Made by a program: the position numbers and the translations under genes. A stretch of 64,000 nt of DNA from Acidobacteriota bacterium (GTDB lineage Bacteria > Actinomycetota > Acidimicrobiia > Acidimicrobiales > Ilumatobacteraceae). Positions 16,978 to 26,087 of the stretch are shown here, piece by piece. The notes under the pieces are model-generated. The model had not been told where the DNA came from. It ran no database searches and saw only the letters and a program-made list of their open reading frames with translations. Where the stretch lies: positions 1 to 64,000 of the forward strand of contig JAGWWV010000004.1 of the NCBI GenBank assembly GCA_018970175.1. Reading direction: 5' to 3'. Every line of letters starts with the position of its first letter. The stretch's first letter is position 1.

Positions 16978-18189
16978 GCCCTCGAGCAACTTCACGTTGC
17001 ACCACCACGCAAGGAACAACGCCCACAACGCGCCACCGACGAGAACCCACCGGGCGCCGACCGCATCGATCACGGGTCCGAACAAGAGGTTGCCGATCGG
17101 AACCGTTCCACCAAAGGCCATGAACCACAGCGACATGACGCGACCCCGTTCGTTTGGCGCGAGGCGCGACTGCAGCACGGTCATCATCGCGGTGGTTGTG
17201 CCGAAGTAAGCGATGCCGAGTGGAAAGGCGACGACGAAGGCGAGGAGGGGTGTGTTGGCGATTCCGAACAATGCGAGGAACAGTGCGAAGGACGCAAAAC
17301 CGCCGCGGATGATGAGCCGCTTGTCGACCGACACGAGGATGGTGCCGATGGCCAGGCCGCCGAGCGCGGCGCCGAGTCCCCACGTCGCGTACAGCCAGCG
17401 GTAGGTGGACCCGGTCTCGTCGATACCGAAGTTCAACCGTGCGACAGCCGGAAAGAGACCGACATAGGGGAGAGAGAGGAACGAAAAAGTTGCGAGTGAG
17501 AGGAGCAGTCGGCCGATGACGCGGCGTTCGCGGGCGATCCGGAGGCCGGTGGTCAGCTGGCGCCACCCCTCGTCCGAACCCACGGGCGCAAGGTGCGGAA
17601 TGGTCACGCGCAGGAGCGCGAAGATGACGAACAGGTACGTGAGTGAATTGATGAAGAACACCTGCGACGTGCCGACACCCCAGTTGGCGAGCAGCGCGAC
17701 GATGATGGGTCCGATCACCCGTGAGCCGTTGATCACCGTCGAGTTGAGGGAGATCGCACCGGGCAGGTCCTCGGGCGGAACGAGGCTGGGAAGCGAGGCC
17801 GACCACGCGGGGGCGTTCAGTGCGTTGCCGATTCCCACCCCCAACTGGGCGAGGAAGATGAGGGCGATGTGCGAATCGTTCGCCGTCAGCGGGAACAACA
17901 GGAATGCAAACGACATCTGGACGAGTTGGGTGCAGATCAACCATTTGCGTCGGTCGAACCGATCGGCGATGACGCCGGCAGGAATCGAGAGAACGAGCAG
18001 CGGTCCAAGCTGGGCGAAGATGAAAATGCCGACGAGCGATGCCCGGCCCGTGCGGTTGTAGATGTACGCCGGCAGGACGACGTTCTGCATCCACGTGCCG
18101 ATGTTCGACATGAACGAGCCGACGAACATCAGTCGGAACGCGCGTGACTGAAGCGCGGCACGCACGGTGCCGCGCCGAACCTCGGACAT
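16930..18189 (-). CDS. MFS transporter (MFS_3/enterobactin-exporter-like)
   Basis: 419 residues from the ATG at 18189. A 12-helix major facilitator: the first loop has ADRFDRRKWL (the MFS D-R-x-x-R/K loop motif) after helix 2, and hydrophobic segments alternate regularly to the end. The start [31 protein letters not shown] resembles the DUF894/MFS_3 exporters. It overlaps the LLM oxidoreductase stop by one base (TGATG), so the two are co-translated. The substrate is unknown; efflux of a small molecule is most likely. Confidence 0.88.
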   Translation of the reverse strand: MSEVRRGTVRAALQSRAFRLMFVGSFMSNIGTWMQNVVLPAYIYNRTGRASLVGIFIFAQLGPLLVLSIPAGVIADRFDRRKWLICTQLVQMSFAFLLFPLTANDSHIALIFLAQLGVGIGNALNAPAWSASLPSLVPPEDLPGAISLNSTVINGSRVIGPIIVALLANWGVGTSQVFFINSLTYLFVIFALLRVTIPHLAPVGSDEGWRQLTTGLRIARERRVIGRLLLSLATFSFLSLPYVGLFPAVARLNFGIDETGSTYRWLYATWGLGAALGGLAIGTILVSVDKRLIIRGGFASFALFLALFGIANTPLLAFVVAFPLGIAYFGTTTAMMTVLQSRLAPNERGRVMSLWFMAFGGTVPIGNLLFGPVIDAVGARWVLVGGALWALFLAWWCNVKLLEGSAPDQSHYVVEPDDA

Positions 18190-19235
18190 CAGTCGGCGAG
18201 AATCTCTGCGAACATCGACAGGGTCTGGGGAGGACCGCTGAGCAGGAACGTGGTGATGCAGGTCTCGCGCCACTTCTGCAGTTCGTCCTTGATCTTCGCA
18301 ACCGGTCCCACCAGCGCGACGTCCTCGACCATCGACAGCGGAATGGCGGCGGCTGCTTCGGCCTTCTTGCCCGCGAGGTAAAGATCCTGCACCTTGAGTG
18401 CGACGTCCTCGTATCCCATGCGGGCGAAGACCTCGAAGTGGAAGTTCGCACCGCGTGCACCCATTCCGCCCGCGTAGAGAGCAAGGAACGGCCGGACGAA
18501 GTCGGCGCACTTGTCGGCATCGTCACCAGGGATGATGAAGAGACCCGATGCGACCTCGAAACGATCGGCCTTGCCTGTCTCGCCGCTCTTCGCGAAACCC
18601 TCGTTCAGGCACTTGCGATAGAAGGGGTCTTCCTTCGGCGAGAAGAACAACGGCAACCAGCCGTCGCAGATTTCGGCGGCGAGTGCGACGTTCTTCGGTC
18701 CTTCTGCACCGAGGAAAATCGGAATCTCCTTGCGCAGCGGGTGGATGGTGCTCTTCAGCGGCTTGCCGAGGCCCGCACCGCCGGGGTACGGCATGTCGTA
18801 GAACTCGCCGTGGTGGTTGATCGGCGTTTCGCGTCGAATGATGTCGCGCACGATGCCGATGTATTCGCGCGTGCGGGCAAGCGGCTTCGGGTAGGGCTGG
18901 CCGTACCAACCCTCGACAACCTGAGGCCCGGATGCCCCGAGGCCGAGAATGAACCGACCGTTGCTGAGATGGTCGATCGTCATCGCGGCCATCGCCGTGG
19001 CGGCGGGCGTGCGCGCGCTCATCTGAACGATGCCGGTTCCGAGGCGCACGCGCTCGGTGTGTGCACCCCACCACGCGAGTGGTGTGAGCGCGTCGCTGCC
19101 GTAGGCCTCGGCGGTCCACACCGAGTCGAAACCGAGTCGGTCGGCTTCCTTGATGCCTTCGAGAGCGCCGGCCGGCGGGCCGCTGCCCCAGTAACCGGTG
19201 TTGTAGCCGAGCTTCAGATTTTTCTTGGGGGACAT
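18189..19235 (-). CDS. LLM class F420-dependent oxidoreductase
   Basis: 348 residues from [19 protein letters not shown] (ATG at 19235). It is a luciferase-like TIM-barrel flavin/F420 enzyme: [35 protein letters not shown], and [23 protein letters not shown] are the family's typical segments. The last block is typical of actinobacterial F420-dependent members. The hydride acceptor is unknown. It is upstream of and coupled to an MFS transporter, and 28 bases downstream of a cytochrome P450 gene on the same strand. Confidence 0.9.
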   Translation of the reverse strand: MSPKKNLKLGYNTGYWGSGPPAGALEGIKEADRLGFDSVWTAEAYGSDALTPLAWWGAHTERVRLGTGIVQMSARTPAATAMAAMTIDHLSNGRFILGLGASGPQVVEGWYGQPYPKPLARTREYIGIVRDIIRRETPINHHGEFYDMPYPGGAGLGKPLKSTIHPLRKEIPIFLGAEGPKNVALAAEICDGWLPLFFSPKEDPFYRKCLNEGFAKSGETGKADRFEVASGLFIIPGDDADKCADFVRPFLALYAGGMGARGANFHFEVFARMGYEDVALKVQDLYLAGKKAEAAAAIPLSMVEDVALVGPVAKIKDELQKWRETCITTFLLSGPPQTLSMFAEILAD

Positions 19236-19263
19236 TCCCGAGACGTTACGACAGTCGTCGAGA

Positions 19264-20478
19264 TCAGGTCGGATCGAACTCGACGGGTAGCGACGTCGGC
19301 CCGAAGATGCCCGCCGTGGCGATTTTGTACCGCGGCTCGCCGCCCCGACGAAGGTTCGGCATGCGGCGGGCGAGCAGGGGCAGGGCCTCTTGCAGTTCGG
19401 CTCTGGCGAGGGCTGCACCGAGGCAGTAGTGGATACCCGAGCCGAACGTCAGTTGCGGCTGGTCGGTTGCGCGACCAACCGGGTCGAACGTGTTGGGTTC
19501 GGCGAACACCGAACCGTCGCGGTTCGCGGCGGCGAGCAGCGGAAAGACGATCGTTCCGGCGGGGAAGAGAACGCCCCTGTACTCGATGTCGCACGACGCG
19601 ACGCGTCCGGTGCCCCGCACCGCGCCGTTCACGCGCATGGTCTCTTCCACGAACTTCGCTGCCGTCGACGGATCGTCGGCGAGTTGCTTCCACTTGTCCG
19701 GATGATCGATCAGAAGGTCGACGGCGAGGCCGAGTTGGTTGCGGGTGGTGTCGGTGCCACCGACGATGACCGCCTCGACCAGCATCACGAGTTCCTCGGT
19801 CGTGAGGCGTTCGCCGGACTCCTCGGATGCGATGAGGTCGGTGAGGAGGTCGTCGCGGGGCTTGCTGCGGCGGTCGGCGATGAGTCTGCGTGTGTACGCA
19901 TCGAGTTCGTCCTGTGCCGCCGCGATGAGAGGCATGTCTTCTTTGAAGTTGTTGTCGAACACCCGCAGGACATCGGTCGCCCAACGGCTGAACAGTTCCC
20001 AGTCTTCCTTTGGCGCACCGAGGAGCTCGCAGATGATCGGAATCGGGTACGGCTCGCAAATGTCGGCGGCGACGTCTGCGCGACCCGACGCTGCGACGGC
20101 GTCGACGAGACCGTTCATGACGTCTCGCATGAACGGCCGCAACTGGTCGGCGCGTCGGGGCGAGAACGCGGGGGCGACGAGGCGCCGCAGGCGCACATGG
20201 GTGTCGCCCTCGGCCGACAGAATCGACTCGCGGCGACGCATCTTGAATTCCGGGGTCACGTCGGCCGCCATCTCGATGACGAGCGGTACCGCACTGTGCC
20301 AACGCTTGTCGCGCAGCACTGCGACGACGTCGTCGTAGCGGAGAATCGAATAGCCGATGTCGCCGCGCGCGATCCACGACGACTTTGCGGCGTCGAGCCC
20401 GGCGGTCAGGCGTTCGTTGCGATCGTCGGAGATGACGAGATACGGCAGGTCGAGCGTGCCGACCGGGGTGGGGGACAT
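19264..20478 (-). CDS. Cytochrome P450
   Basis: 404 residues, normal for a soluble bacterial P450. The I-helix is VIVGGTDTTRNQL, the ExxR motif is EETMR, and the heme-Cys loop is FGSGIHYCLGAALAR. No membrane anchor is present. Ferredoxin and reductase partners are not in the window. It lies between alanine dehydrogenase (5-base gap upstream) and the LLM oxidoreductase, so co-transcription with both is likely. The substrate is unknown; the neighbours do not identify a pathway. Confidence 0.95.
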   Translation of the reverse strand: MSPTPVGTLDLPYLVISDDRNERLTAGLDAAKSSWIARGDIGYSILRYDDVVAVLRDKRWHSAVPLVIEMAADVTPEFKMRRRESILSAEGDTHVRLRRLVAPAFSPRRADQLRPFMRDVMNGLVDAVAASGRADVAADICEPYPIPIICELLGAPKEDWELFSRWATDVLRVFDNNFKEDMPLIAAAQDELDAYTRRLIADRRSKPRDDLLTDLIASEESGERLTTEELVMLVEAVIVGGTDTTRNQLGLAVDLLIDHPDKWKQLADDPSTAAKFVEETMRVNGAVRGTGRVASCDIEYRGVLFPAGTIVFPLLAAANRDGSVFAEPNTFDPVGRATDQPQLTFGSGIHYCLGAALARAELQEALPLLARRMPNLRRGGEPRYKIATAGIFGPTSLPVEFDPT

Positions 20479-20483
20479 GGCGT

Positions 20484-21623
20484 TCAGGCTACGGCGGACG
20501 TGGGTGTGACGAACGGAAGCCCGAGCGCCTCGGCGACGGGTGCGTTCGTCACCGCACCGCCCGCCACGTTCAGGCCGTGTGCCAGTGCCTCGTCGGTGGT
20601 CACTGCGTCGCGCGCACCCTTCTGCGCCACGCTGATGACGTAGGGCAGTGTGGCGTTCGTGAGCGCGTAGGTGCTGGTGTGCGGCACGGCACCCGGCATG
20701 TTGCCCACCGCGTAGTGCACCACGTCGTGGAGAACGTACGTGGGTTTCGAGTGGGTCGTCTCCTTCGTCGTTTCGATGCAGCCACCCTGGTCGACCGCGA
20801 CGTCGACGATGACCGCCCCCGGCTTCATCGTCTGCACCATTTGCTCGGTGACGACGACCGGAGCGCGACCCCCGGCGACGAGGACCGCGCCGATGACGAG
20901 GTCGGCCTCGGCAACCGAGCGTTCAATTGCGCCGCGATTCGATGCGAGGGTCATGATGCGTCCCTTGTGAATCTGGTCGACGTAACGAAGCCTGTCGATG
21001 TTCTTGTCGAGCAGGATCACCTCGGCCTCCATGCCTGCAGCAATCCAGGCGGCATTCCAGCCGACGTTGCCCGCCCCGAGCACGACGACACGTGCCGGGC
21101 GCACACCGGGCGCACCACCCATCAACACTCCGCGACCTCCGTGCGTGCGCTCGAGGAAGTGCGCGCCCATCTGCGGGGCGAGACGACCGGCGACCTCGCT
21201 CATCGGTGCGAGCAGCGGTAACTGCGCGTTCTTCGTCTGCACGGTTTCATAGGCAAACGCGGTCGTGCCCGAAGCGACGAGTGCCTTGGCAACCTCGGGA
21301 TACGCGGCAAGGTGAAGGTAGGTGAAGAGAACAAGGTCGGGTCGCATGAAACCGAATTCCTCGCTCTTGGGTTCTTTCACCTTCACCACCATGTCGCAGG
21401 CCCAGGCATCGGCTGCGTTCGGAACGATGTCGGCGCCCGCGGCGACGTAATCCGCGTCGGTGATCGACGCTCCGGCACCGGCGTTCGTTTCGACGTAGAC
21501 GTTGATGCCAAGGCGCTCGAGTTCCCGGACTCCGTCGGGGGTGAGTGCAACTCGGCCCTCGGACTCTTTGATCTCGCGCGGAACACCGACGGTGCGAACA
21601 CCCGAACCAAAGGACGTGCTCAT
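20484..21623 (-). CDS. ald: Alanine dehydrogenase
   Basis: 379 residues. It interconverts L-alanine and pyruvate plus ammonia with NAD. Features: [18 protein letters not shown] at the N-terminus (substrate Arg/Lys), [19 protein letters not shown] Rossmann motif, and the C-terminal [26 protein letters not shown] block characteristic of Ald. It is divergent from the aldehyde dehydrogenase gene across a 41-base AT-rich gap. A TATAAAT element lies so close to its ATG that the mRNA may be leaderless. Confidence 0.95.
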   Translation of the reverse strand: MSTSFGSGVRTVGVPREIKESEGRVALTPDGVRELERLGINVYVETNAGAGASITDADYVAAGADIVPNAADAWACDMVVKVKEPKSEEFGFMRPDLVLFTYLHLAAYPEVAKALVASGTTAFAYETVQTKNAQLPLLAPMSEVAGRLAPQMGAHFLERTHGGRGVLMGGAPGVRPARVVVLGAGNVGWNAAWIAAGMEAEVILLDKNIDRLRYVDQIHKGRIMTLASNRGAIERSVAEADLVIGAVLVAGGRAPVVVTEQMVQTMKPGAVIVDVAVDQGGCIETTKETTHSKPTYVLHDVVHYAVGNMPGAVPHTSTYALTNATLPYVISVAQKGARDAVTTDEALAHGLNVAGGAVTNAPVAEALGLPFVTPTSAVA

Positions 21624-21664
21624 GACCTATTTATACACACGAATCGCTGTGGCAGGATGACGGA
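21624..21664. promoter_or_regulatory. AT-rich bidirectional promoter gap between ald and aldehyde dehydrogenase
   Basis: The gap is markedly AT-rich against the surrounding coding sequence. On the minus strand GTGTATAAATAGGTC directly precedes the ald ATG, leaving about six bases from the -10-like element to the start codon, as in leaderless actinobacterial genes. On the plus strand TATTTATAC is followed by AGGA about eight bases before the ATG of the aldehyde dehydrogenase. Assignment of each hexamer is by eye. Confidence 0.45.
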
Positions 21665-23092
21665 ATGCAGGCGTTCAGGAACTTCATCAACGGTCAATTT
21701 GTCGATGCAAAGAACGGTGAGACGACCGATGTCATCAATCCGTCGAACGGCAAGGTGTACGGAAAGGCCGCGCTGTCGCGCGAAGCCGACGTCGACGCCG
21801 CAATGCGCGCCGCAGAAGCAGGATTCGAGGTGTGGCGCGACTCCACGCCGTCCGAGCGGTCGCTGGCTCTGTTCCGCATTGCCGACGCGGTGGAGGCGAG
21901 GGCAAAGGACTTGATTGCTGCCGAGGTCGAGAACACCGGCAAGCCGATCAGCCTGACAACCAGCGAGGAAATTCCGCCGATGGTCGACCAGATCCGTTTC
22001 TTCGCCGGCGCAGCCCGACACCTCGAGGGCAAGAGCACCGGTGAATACATGCGGAACATGACGTCGATGATCCGTCGTGAACCCATCGGCGTGTGCGCGC
22101 AGGTCGCACCGTGGAACTACCCGATGATGATGGCGGTGTGGAAGTTCGCTCCGGCGATCGCCGCGGGCAACAGCATCGTGCTGAAGCCGTCGGACACGAC
22201 ACCCGCAACGACGACGATCCTCGCCGAGATCGCAGCCGAGTTCCTTCCTCCCGGCGTGTTCAACGTCATTTGCGGTGACCGCGACACGGGTCGAGCGATG
22301 GTGTCCCATGCGACTCCGAGCTTGGTCTCGGTGACGGGCAGCGTTCGCGCAGGCATGGAAGTCGCCCAGGCCGCAGCGGCGAGCCTGAAGCGCGTGCATC
22401 TCGAACTTGGAGGAAAGGCGCCGGTTGTCGTGTTCGACGACGCCGACCTCGAGGCGGCCGCTGCGGCAATTGCGACCGCCGGCCTGTTCAACGCGGGACA
22501 AGACTGCACCGCGGCAACGCGTGTGCTCGCGGCTCCGCGTGTGTATTCCGATTTCGTCGCCGCACTCACCGAGGCGGTGGCGGGTTCGAAGACCGGCCAA
22601 CCCGACGATGCCGACGTGCTCTACGGTCCGCTGAACAACGAGAACCAGTTGGCACGCGTCGCCGGTTTCGTCGACCGCACTCCGTCGCACGCCCGCGTCA
22701 CGACCGGTGGCGGCAAGGTTGCCGGCGACGGCTACTTCTATTCACCGACGGTCGTCGCCGACTTGAAGCAGAACGACGAGATGATCCAGAACGAGATCTT
22801 CGGGCCGGTGCTCACGGTGCAGCAGTTCAGCGACGAAGAAGAAGCGGTGCGTTGGGCCAACGGCGTCGAGTACGGACTTGCATCGTCGGTGTGGACCAAG
22901 GACTTCGGTCGGGCGATGCGGATGGCCAAGCGCCTCGACTTCGGCTGCGTGTGGATCAACACCCACATTCCGGTCGTTGCGGAGATGCCGCACGGTGGGT
23001 TCAAGAAGTCGGGTTACGGCAAGGATCTGTCGGCATACTCGCTCGAGGACTACACGCGCGTGAAGCACGTGATGGCGAACCTCGACAGCTGA
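21665..23092 (+). CDS. Gamma-aminobutyraldehyde dehydrogenase-like aldehyde dehydrogenase
   Basis: 475 residues. Aldehyde dehydrogenase superfamily: [14 protein letters not shown], cofactor-binding [13 protein letters not shown], the catalytic Glu in LELGGKAP and the catalytic Cys in [12 protein letters not shown]. The C-terminal [29 protein letters not shown] is typical of the PatD/PuuC-type aminobutyraldehyde enzymes that oxidise 4-aminobutanal to GABA during putrescine catabolism. The polyamine ABC importer genes start just downstream, which supports this substrate. An SD-like AGGA precedes the ATG. The 3' end runs into a tandem hairpin repeat. Confidence 0.88.
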   Translation: MQAFRNFINGQFVDAKNGETTDVINPSNGKVYGKAALSREADVDAAMRAAEAGFEVWRDSTPSERSLALFRIADAVEARAKDLIAAEVENTGKPISLTTSEEIPPMVDQIRFFAGAARHLEGKSTGEYMRNMTSMIRREPIGVCAQVAPWNYPMMMAVWKFAPAIAAGNSIVLKPSDTTPATTTILAEIAAEFLPPGVFNVICGDRDTGRAMVSHATPSLVSVTGSVRAGMEVAQAAAASLKRVHLELGGKAPVVVFDDADLEAAAAAIATAGLFNAGQDCTAATRVLAAPRVYSDFVAALTEAVAGSKTGQPDDADVLYGPLNNENQLARVAGFVDRTPSHARVTTGGGKVAGDGYFYSPTVVADLKQNDEMIQNEIFGPVLTVQQFSDEEEAVRWANGVEYGLASSVWTKDFGRAMRMAKRLDFGCVWINTHIPVVAEMPHGGFKKSGYGKDLSAYSLEDYTRVKHVMANLDS

Positions 23093-23163
23093 ACGCCGTA
23101 TCCCCGAACCCGGCGTTCAGTGAACGCCGTATCCCCGAACCCGGCGTTCAGTGAACGCCGTAT
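23089..23163. repeat. Tandem 31-bp hairpin repeats, probable bidirectional terminator
   Basis: The 31-base unit GAACGCCGTATCCCCGAACC...GTTCAGT occurs twice exactly (23091-23121, 23122-23152), followed by an 11-base third start (23153-23163). Each unit has inverted arms GAACGCCG/CGGCGTTC, extending to 10 bp in the first copy. It sits exactly between the convergent aldehyde dehydrogenase and AsnC genes; the first unit includes part of the TGA of the former, and the third partial copy encodes the last residues of the latter. No U-run is present, so any terminator activity would be non-canonical. Confidence 0.7.
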
Positions 23164-23630
23164 GTATACGTCTGCTTGGCGATGTCCAGGTAGACGAACG
23201 TCTCGGTGGCAAGGACACCACGGACGCCTCGGATTGCGTTGGTGACCGCAAGCAGTTCGGCCTCGTCGCGCACGATGACCTCGGCGAGAAAGTCGAATTT
23301 GCCCGCTGTGACGACGAGATACTCGATGGCGTCTACGCCGCGCAGGGTGTCGGCGATGCCATCGGTTGGCCCGGTGGTGGAGATGCCGATGAGCGCCATT
23401 CGCCGTAGGCCCACCATGAGAGGATTCGTCACGGCCGCGACCTGGATGACCCCGGTGGAGATGAGGCGTTGGACGCGTTGGCGCACTGCAGCCTCGGACA
23501 AACCCACCGCGGCACCGAGTTGCGTGTAGGGGAGTCGACCGTCGGCCTGGAGCTGTTCGATGATGCGTTGGTCGGTTGCGTCGAGACGCACCGGACCGTT
23601 CTGCGGAGGAGTCGCTGACGAGTCGGTCAT
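23148..23630 (-). CDS. Lrp/AsnC family transcriptional regulator
   Basis: 160 residues from [20 protein letters not shown] (ATG at 23630); the longer track ORF is rejected because it enters the divergent ABC gene. N-terminal [38 protein letters not shown]. The C-terminal RAM/AsnC domain has [20 protein letters not shown]. It lies between the aldehyde dehydrogenase and the polyamine transporter operon and is divergent from the latter across 61 bases, so control of both, by an amino acid or polyamine metabolite, is plausible. Its last codons are built from a copy of the hairpin repeat. Confidence 0.92.
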   Translation of the reverse strand: MTDSSATPPQNGPVRLDATDQRIIEQLQADGRLPYTQLGAAVGLSEAAVRQRVQRLISTGVIQVAAVTNPLMVGLRRMALIGISTTGPTDGIADTLRGVDAIEYLVVTAGKFDFLAEVIVRDEAELLAVTNAIRGVRGVLATETFVYLDIAKQTYTYGVH

Positions 23631-23691
23631 CGCTGGTGATCGTACGCCCGGTGTTACGCTCGATCCAATGTCTGGGGAGGAAGGACACGGC

Positions 23692-24861
23692 GTGAACGGT
23701 GCTGCTTCTGCCGTCGCGGGTGACGTCATCCAGCTCGACCAGGTTCGCAAGCAATACGGCTCGTTCGTTGCGGTCGACAACGCCGACTTCTCCATCGGGC
23801 GTGGAGAATTCTTCGCCATGTTGGGCCCGTCGGGCTGCGGCAAGACAACCACCCTCAAGATGATCGCCGGGTTCGAACAGCCCTCGTCGGGCCGAGTGCT
23901 TCTCGAAGGCGTCGACGTCTCGTCAGTGCCGCCTTACAAGCGCAACGTGAACACGGTGTTCCAGCAGTACGCGTTGTTCCCGCACATGACCGTTGCCGAC
24001 AACATCGCATTCGGACCCCGCAGCAAGAAAATCGCCGACGCAGAAATCAAGAAACGTGTCGGTGACATGCTCGACGTCGTTCGCCTGTCCGAGTTCGCCA
24101 ACCGTCGCCCGTCGCAGCTGTCGGGTGGCCAGCAACAGCGTGTCGCGCTCGCCCGGGCGCTGGTCAATTATCCGAGTGCACTGCTTCTCGACGAACCGCT
24201 TGCCGCACTCGACCTGAAACTGCGCGAGGCCATGCAGATCGAGCTGAAGCGCATCCAGCGCGAGGTCGAAATCACGTTCGTCTTCGTCACCCACGACCAG
24301 GGCGAAGCGTTGACGATGAGCGATCGCATCGCTGTCATGAGCCAGGGTGTCGTGGAACAGATCGGCTCGGCGACCGACATCTACAAGCGACCGCAGTCGT
24401 TGTTCGTCGCGGGCTTCATCGGCTCCGCGAACCTTCTGCCGGCAGTGGTGGTGCAGGGTGATTCGAACGGTGCCGCTTTCGACTTCTGGGGTGGCGGGCG
24501 CATCACGGTGAAGTCCGACCATGTCAATGCCGACGTTGCACTGACCGCAGGCGAGCAGGTCACCGTCATGCTGCGGCCGGAACACCTGCACGTGAGTGGA
24601 ACCCAGCCATCTGGTGAGTCGCTGTCGGCAACGGTCACCGACATCGTTTTCCAGGGTGCATCGGTGCGAATCGTCGCCCAGCTGTCCAATGGCACCGAAG
24701 TGACCGCCTTGGTTGGCGGCGATGCCGACCTGCCGTTCCTTCGCCCCGACTCCACCATCTGGCTGTCGTGGAACCCCGACGCACCGTTCGTCCTCGACGG
24801 TTGGCCCAGCGTCGCGGGCGCGACGACCACCAACGTCGACTCGGTCGAGGCGTCGCTGTAG
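23692..24861 (+). CDS. potA: Spermidine/putrescine ABC transporter ATP-binding protein
   Basis: 389 residues from the GTG at 23692, chosen because GGAGGAAGGA lies 7-16 bases upstream; an in-frame ATG at 23668 lacks such a site. Walker [11 protein letters not shown]-loop [10 protein letters not shown], signature [15 protein letters not shown], Walker [13 protein letters not shown]-loop VTHDQGEA, then a C-terminal TOBE domain. It energises uptake by the two permeases that follow. First gene of potA-potD-potB-potC order, divergent from the AsnC regulator. Confidence 0.93.
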   Translation: MNGAASAVAGDVIQLDQVRKQYGSFVAVDNADFSIGRGEFFAMLGPSGCGKTTTLKMIAGFEQPSSGRVLLEGVDVSSVPPYKRNVNTVFQQYALFPHMTVADNIAFGPRSKKIADAEIKKRVGDMLDVVRLSEFANRRPSQLSGGQQQRVALARALVNYPSALLLDEPLAALDLKLREAMQIELKRIQREVEITFVFVTHDQGEALTMSDRIAVMSQGVVEQIGSATDIYKRPQSLFVAGFIGSANLLPAVVVQGDSNGAAFDFWGGGRITVKSDHVNADVALTAGEQVTVMLRPEHLHVSGTQPSGESLSATVTDIVFQGASVRIVAQLSNGTEVTALVGGDADLPFLRPDSTIWLSWNPDAPFVLDGWPSVAGATTTNVDSVEASL

Positions 24862-24937
24862 TGGGCATTGCGCAATCGTCCGACAACCTAGAGTTTCCTC
24901 AATCCCGCATCCCCGAATTCATTGGAAAGGCAGAACC

Positions 24938-26068
24938 ATGGCAGGCAAGTTGAACCGTCGTCAGTTCCTCATTCGTTCGGGTGTTGCGGGCGCAGGTGCG
25001 CTCTCGTTGCCGGCACTTCTCGCCGCGTGCGGCGGCGACGATGGTGGCTCGGGCGGTGGCAACTCGCTGTTCTTCGAGAACTGGCCGCTCTACATCGACG
25101 AAGAAACCGTCAAGTTGTTTCAGGAAGCCAGCGGTGTGTCGTTGAAGTACACCGAGGCCTACAACGACAACAACGAGTACTTCGCCAAGGTGCAGCCGTC
25201 GTTGTCGAAGGGCGACAAGATCGAAGCCGACATCATCGCGCCGACGTTCTGGATGGCCGCTCGTTTCGTGCAACTGGGCTGGGCCCAGAAGCTGCCTGTC
25301 GACAAGATCCCGAACATCGCGAATCTGCGCGACGACCTGAAGGGTCAACCATGGGACAAGGGCCAGGAATACAACCTGCCGTGGCAGACCGGTGTCGCCG
25401 GAATCGCCTACAACGTCAAGGCGACGGGCCGCGAACTGAAGAGCGTCGAGGATCTCTTCGACCCGGCGTTCAAGGGCAAGATCGCGATGCTCACGGAAAT
25501 GCGCGACACCATGGGCCTCGTCCTCATGGGACTCGGCAAGAAAATCTCGGAGATCGCAACCTTCGACGAAGCCGCCGCGGCGTTCGAGAAGGTCGAGAAG
25601 GCCAAGAACGACGGCCAGATCCGCGCCTTCACCGGCAACGAATACACCAAGGACCTCAGTTCCGGAAACTTCGCCGCCTGCGTGGCGTGGTCGGGTGACG
25701 TGTTGCAGCTCACCAAGGACAACCCCGACGTGAAGTTCATCATCCCCGAAGAGGGTGGCACCAGCTGGTTCGACACGATGATCTGGGTGAAGGGTTCCGA
25801 GAATGGCGACGCCGTCGCCAAGTGGATGGACTACGTGTACGACCCGGTCAACGCCGCGCGCATCACTGCATCGGTTCAGTACATCTCGCCGGTCAAGGGT
25901 GTCCGGGACGAACTTGTGAAGCTGGGCGGCGACGCCGCGGCCCTTGCCGAGGACCCGCTGTTGTTCCCCGACGAGGCAACCGTTGCGCGCCTGCAGAGCT
26001 GGGGCGCCCTCGCCGAAGAAGAAGAGGCCAAGTTCGACGAGGCCTTCGCCGCTATCACCGGCGCGTGA
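24938..26068 (+). CDS. potD: Polyamine ABC transporter substrate-binding lipoprotein
   Basis: 376 residues from the ATG at 24938, preceded by GGAAAGG. The N-terminus has a twin-arginine motif (NRRQFLIRSG), a hydrophobic stretch and a lipobox LLAAC, so it looks like a Tat-exported lipoprotein with Cys at about residue 30. The mature part matches the PotD/PotF fold: NSLFFENWPLYIDEETVKLFQ, TEAYNDNNEYFAKV, PTFWMAARFVQLGW, and SWFDTMIWVKGS. It delivers putrescine or spermidine to the permeases downstream. Confidence 0.93.
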   Translation: MAGKLNRRQFLIRSGVAGAGALSLPALLAACGGDDGGSGGGNSLFFENWPLYIDEETVKLFQEASGVSLKYTEAYNDNNEYFAKVQPSLSKGDKIEADIIAPTFWMAARFVQLGWAQKLPVDKIPNIANLRDDLKGQPWDKGQEYNLPWQTGVAGIAYNVKATGRELKSVEDLFDPAFKGKIAMLTEMRDTMGLVLMGLGKKISEIATFDEAAAAFEKVEKAKNDGQIRAFTGNEYTKDLSSGNFAACVAWSGDVLQLTKDNPDVKFIIPEEGGTSWFDTMIWVKGSENGDAVAKWMDYVYDPVNAARITASVQYISPVKGVRDELVKLGGDAAALAEDPLLFPDEATVARLQSWGALAEEEEAKFDEAFAAITGA

Positions 26069-26087
26069 CGGGAATCAAAGAAGTCTC

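Noticed and set aside
18144-19769. 541-residue plus-strand ORF opposite the LLM and P450 genes
   Set aside because: The minus-strand genes carry clear family motifs; this frame has none and crosses gene boundaries.
19390-20643. 417-residue plus-strand ORF over the P450
   Set aside because: Antisense of a P450 with intact heme, I-helix and ExxR motifs.
23089-23163. CRISPR array
   Set aside because: Repeats are directly tandem with no variable spacers and only two full copies; hairpin repeat fits better.
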